Shown piece by piece: positions 60,793 to 64,000 of a stretch of 64,000 nt of DNA. How positions within the stretch are numbered: the first letter of the stretch is position 1; each line of letters starts with the position of its first letter. The DNA is taken from positions 38,851,000 through 38,914,999 of the forward strand of contig NC_054866.1 in assembly GCF_018320785.1 (NCBI RefSeq). The letters are read 5' to 3'. This DNA is from Cheilinus undulatus. Lineage: Eukaryota > Chordata > Actinopteri > Labriformes > Labridae. A model generated the notes under the pieces. The model was not told the DNA's origin and did no database searches. It was given only the letters and a program-made list of their open reading frames with translations. A program made the translations under genes and the position numbers.

Positions 60793-61015
60793 CAGAGCTT
60801 TCAGAACTATTCAGACCCCCCTTGCTTTTTACCATTTTTGTTATATTGCAGCCTGTAGTCTCAATCTACACTGAGTACAGTTTTTTTCATATATTTGCAA
60901 AAAAATCAAAAAGTCTGTTGTCAGTGTAGATCAATGAAACAAAATGTTTTTTTTTTCAACTGTGGCATCAGGCTACAACATAAAATAAAAAACTGAAAGG
61001 GGTCTGAATGCTCTG
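60793..61015. mobile_element. Tc1-type MITE
   Basis: The left end cagagctttcagaactattc and the right end, the complement of ggggtctgaatgctctg, form inverted repeats flanked by TA (60791-60792, 61016-61017). 'tattcagacccc' on one side pairs with 'ggggtctgaat' on the other. The 223-bp copy is non-coding and lies just after rab34. Confidence 0.82.
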
Positions 61016-61017
61016 TA

Positions 61018-62187
61018 TGCAAAGAATTTTGACTATTGTGCCACAATGATTTCTTTTCACAGTAATTTTTAAAATATATATTTTGGGGCTCTTTATGCCT
61101 TTCTTTGCTTTGAAACTTAAGTTCTGTTACAAAAAAAATCCAGAGAATCTCAGCAGCACAACCATTTATTGTCAAGCAATGAATGAATCAAATTAAGTTG
61201 TGAAGGTTTTAATGAAAATATAAAATCTGTTGCATTAAAGAGTGAATTTGTAACCATGATTTAAACTATCCCTTGGCTACTACTGTCATGTGATTAAATT
61301 TTGTTAAAAATGTTCAAAGTTTGTGTAGGACACAAATTTTACAGGTTACTTTGGTGTTTGCGTTGGTTTACAGCAAGGAAGAATCAATTAAAGACCATGG
61401 AGCACATTTAAAAGGAATGATTAATAACGTGAGTATGAAGGCCCTGAAGGAAAATGTTCTGAAGACCAAGTTACAATATGAGTACTTAGATTTGAGTACT
61501 CAAAGATACTAAGTACAAATGTGAAAATGTAATACATTTACAGTTCTTAAAATTATTCTGAAAGTTTATATTATGTTGTATTTTAATCGGATATTCCTCA
61601 CCCCTCCTTTTGACAATTTAGCAGCATATCATTTACAGCCTATTCTACATTTAGCATCCTAATTTTAAATAAATAAAGAATAAACAAAGATGGATGGATA
61701 AACAATCTCATGCTAACAAGATGGTTTCTGTGTGCACCAGAGAGTTGATTTTTTGACTTTTTCCTGCCCTTGATCCCTCAGGGGCTCTGGTTGATAGCAG
61801 GCAGCACGTAAAGATGGAATTCAACAAATAGCTCTTCATGGTCTGCCAGCTGCTGGTTTTGTTTCAACCCAGAAAAGAAAACAATGTTTATACAAATCTT
61901 TCTATGGAAATGAAAAGGAGTTTATGTTTAATTCAAAAGTGCAAGGATACAGTATGTTGTTAGATTTTAGGAAGCAATGTAATAAAAATGTATTATTTGC
62001 ATAGAGATAGGTGCTACAGTGTGATACGAAAGATTGCTTAGATAAATTGGCAACAATTTCACAGTTTTTCATAACAGACTACAAAATATCAATGCAGATA
62101 AAACTATTTCTTGATGTTCTCTTTACAAAATATCAGTTTCCAAGTTTGCTTCTTAAAGGGAGAAAATAGGAAATCTTGCTTTTTTGT
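61018..62187. other. Intergenic / 3' UTR of the downstream minus-strand gene
   Basis: No gene is seen. On the minus strand ATTAAA at 61932-61927, about 256 bases past the stop of the phosphoribosyltransferase-like gene, is a possible polyadenylation signal, so the right part may be its 3' UTR. Confidence 0.4.
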
Positions 62188-62500
62188 TCAGTTTTTGAAG
62201 TCTTTAAAGGAATTGAGACGCTTCTCGTCAATCTGGATCTGGAGTTCTTCAGGGATACAGTGTGAGAATTTGTAGTTTTCTTTAATCCACTTTCCTCCCT
62301 CCGTGTTCTCAATGGCCACGGCTGCAACACCTGCAGGCAATGGAGGGTGACATAAGTGCTCAAATACTGAAGATCATCAAATTGTCTCATGTTGTATTAC
62401 AGACCAACGACTGTGGCTCCCAGTTTCTCCACCAGTTGGATCGCGGCCTTCATCGTGCCACCAGTCTCTATCCATTGGTCCACTAGCAGCACCCTCATAC
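62188..62500 (-). CDS. Type I phosphoribosyltransferase-like protein, last two coding exons (partial)
   Basis: Two exons, 62405-62500 and 62188-62330, encode the C-terminal part of an adenine-phosphoribosyltransferase-like protein. The PRPP-binding loop region reads MRVLLVDQWIETGGTMKAA, followed by LVEKLGATVVGVAAVAIEN, and the protein ends DEKRLNSFKDFKN. The donor (GTTG then GTCTGT) and acceptor (CCTGCAG) keep the frame across the junction; the acceptor at 62501 opens in phase with a split glycine codon. Type I PRTases usually have two acidic residues before the ...TGGT loop; here the pair is D-Q followed by W. The N-terminal exons were not found up to 64000 and probably lie beyond the window. 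The substrate cannot be told. I do not recognise a gene symbol. It is convergent with rab34. Confidence 0.8.
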
Positions 62501-63610
62501 CTGCATCATTTAATAAAACAATAGCTAGTTATTTAAGCTGCACAGTGTAAAACAGTTATACAAGGAAAAACAATATTAATTATTGTTTTTGTATTTCCAC
62601 AGGCAGAAAAATCAGGACTTGGTTCGCAAAATATTTTAAAAAATCATCACATATCAGGAGTTCTGCACCAGCATGTGGAGTTTTCTTCTAGTAAAATACT
62701 GCAACTGATTTAAGCTGAAAATGCCAAATAAGGGACTGTGTCGTATGCCTGCAGAATTCGCTTCTTATTTGTGTTAGAGACTGTTTCAGATTAATCCTCA
62801 TCATTTAGGAAGACGAACTATAAACCCTTGACAGTTGTAAGAATAATCATGAAGGCTGATATCCGACGTTTTCAAATGAAAGAACACAGATTTTTTTTTT
62901 TGGTTCGCCATTATTATATTTTGTTCATAAAAGCCACTCATTTTCAACTGATAAATGAAACTGTTGCCAACAGCTTATTGATCTCTGACAACTATGCAGT
63001 GTTGCCCGAGTTTAGCTTTAAACAATACCTTCCTTTTTCATGTGTTGCATTGTCGCTATAATAGCCTTACTTGCAGCTTGAGCAGTGACCAGATCAAAGG
63101 TGAAGCCACATTCACCCCTCCATTTATAGCAGAAAAGTCATCGGCATTATCCCTTGGTTCCCCAGAGGAGTGCCTGTTCATTTGCTTCTGGTGAGTCTGA
63201 GTTTAACTCTAAATAGGCAGTTAGATAGATGCTTCACTCTGGCTTACTGTGGCTATGAAGCTGAAAAAGTACCTGGTTTCTCTGTACATTACCTTGCAAT
63301 CAATGGGTAATGAGATTTGCCAAAATAAAAGCACTATGATTAAGATGTGATTTGACATATTATTAGTGGCACTGGCATGTGGATATCTGTTTGATGTGAT
63401 AAATAAATACTCAACAGATCACTGTCAATAGGAGTCAGGTGTCATTACTGCAGATTGCAATGCACCTGCCTTTGTTCTTCATATAGATTTTTTTAACACC
63501 AAAGCCTGCTTATTTGTGATTGTTCAATATCACTAAAACTATAATAGTACTGCAAATAGATACCAGCCGATTTTTAACAAAGTCAGATCCTGTGTGTGCC
63601 GATTTTACTT

Positions 63611-63685
63611 ACTCCACTGGTCCTATGAAAGTATTAACCCCTTGGATATTTTACCTGTTTATTGATTTTACAAATCAATCATGGT

Positions 63686-63688
<3 letters not shown>
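63611..63688. repeat. Tc1 terminus fragment, same family as 59018-59444
   Basis: 'aaccccttggatattttacc' and 'tttacaaatcaatcatggtc' correspond to the left end of the 59018 element ('cacccccttggatg', 'tttataaatcaatcatggtc'). Only one end is present, and it runs directly into the (TA)n tract. Confidence 0.7.

Positions 63689-63689
<1 letters not shown>

Positions 63690-63722
<33 letters not shown>
63690..63722 (+). repeat. (TA)n microsatellite
   Basis: An uninterrupted TA tract of about 16 units, followed by a T-run. Confidence 0.95.
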
Positions 63723-63737
<15 letters not shown>

Positions 63738-64000
63738 AAATTTATTTATTTATTTTTTTGGTTAAATAAAAATACAAAAAAACTCTTTAAAAGTAAAAAC
63801 AGATTTCTACTATGTAATGTCAATTAAATAAAAATATGCAATGTAAAACATGCAACTGCATAAATATTCATCTTTTTAAAAGTGACTGACCTAATTCAAC
63901 AGACGTCAAGCCAATTGGTGCTAGTGGTCTCACAAATGTGAAATGGGAATCACCCGAGTGAAGTGAATATGTCTCAAGTGATTGTAATATAAAGACACCC

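Larger units (their letters stand above)
62501..64000. other. Intron/upstream of the phosphoribosyltransferase-like gene, no exon supported
   Basis: I searched the minus strand for the conserved upstream exons of the PRTase-like gene and found none. The region contains a Tc1 terminus fragment (63611-63688), a (TA)n microsatellite and T/A-rich low-complexity sequence to about 63780. Confidence 0.45.

Noticed and set aside
63130-63191. Exon-like segment with acceptor (atttatagcag) and donor (cttctg then gtgagt) on the plus strand
   Set aside because: The possible translations match no family I know, and the minus strand does not give the missing phosphoribosyltransferase exons either.

Overview
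This is a 64 kb piece of a vertebrate nuclear genome, almost certainly a ray-finned (teleost) fish. The evidence is AT-rich sequence with long introns, vertebrate-type GT-AG genes, and heavy loads of Tc1/mariner, hAT, LINE and tRNA-SINE copies of teleost type. Nothing prokaryotic is present. Five genes are recognisable: traf4 (minus, first coding exon only), nek8 (minus, complete), tlcd1 (plus, complete), rab34 (plus, complete) and a type I phosphoribosyltransferase-like gene (minus, last two coding exons only). The first four are the neighbours RAB34-TLCD1-NEK8-TRAF4 of human 17q11.2, so this is a conserved syntenic block. RPL23A, which lies between RAB34 and TLCD1 in human, was not found.

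Layout. 1-3078 is traf4 intron 1. 3079-3221 is traf4 exon 1 (N-terminal RING), with a CpG- and CTC-rich 5' region to about 3700. 3800-6480 is intergenic repeat-bearing DNA. 7222-26770 is nek8: 15 coding exons that join in frame to 696 residues, with a tiny last exon 3.6 kb beyond the previous one and an RFX X-box-like site just upstream of the start codon. 26830-37700 is a gene-free interval with a minisatellite, a 98-bp tandem repeat, a long Tc1-group copy, a SINE, a MULE-like MITE and hAT debris. 38206-47963 is tlcd1: four exons, 258 residues, with a 6.9-kb second intron full of nested transposons. 47964-53250 is gene-free apart from a dead Tc1. About 53270-60618 is rab34: a 5' UTR exon, ten coding exons, 258 residues and a polyA signal. 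62188-62500 is the 3' end of the phosphoribosyltransferase-like gene, whose 5' part lies beyond the window.

How the genes relate. NEK8 is a kinase of the ciliary inversin compartment and RAB34 is a GTPase needed for early ciliogenesis, so two cilium genes sit about 27 kb apart with the membrane-lipid gene tlcd1 between them. They are separate transcription units on opposite strands; I see no sign of joint regulation beyond the X-box-like site at nek8.

I found no previously undescribed biochemical system. The most informative new observations are the nek8 X-box-like site, several nested transposon insertions whose ends and target-site duplications can be read directly, a three-copy MITE family with 9-bp duplications, a foldback element, perfect hairpins, and the altered PRPP-loop residues in the phosphoribosyltransferase-like gene. 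All exon boundaries were placed by eye from splice signals and reading frame.
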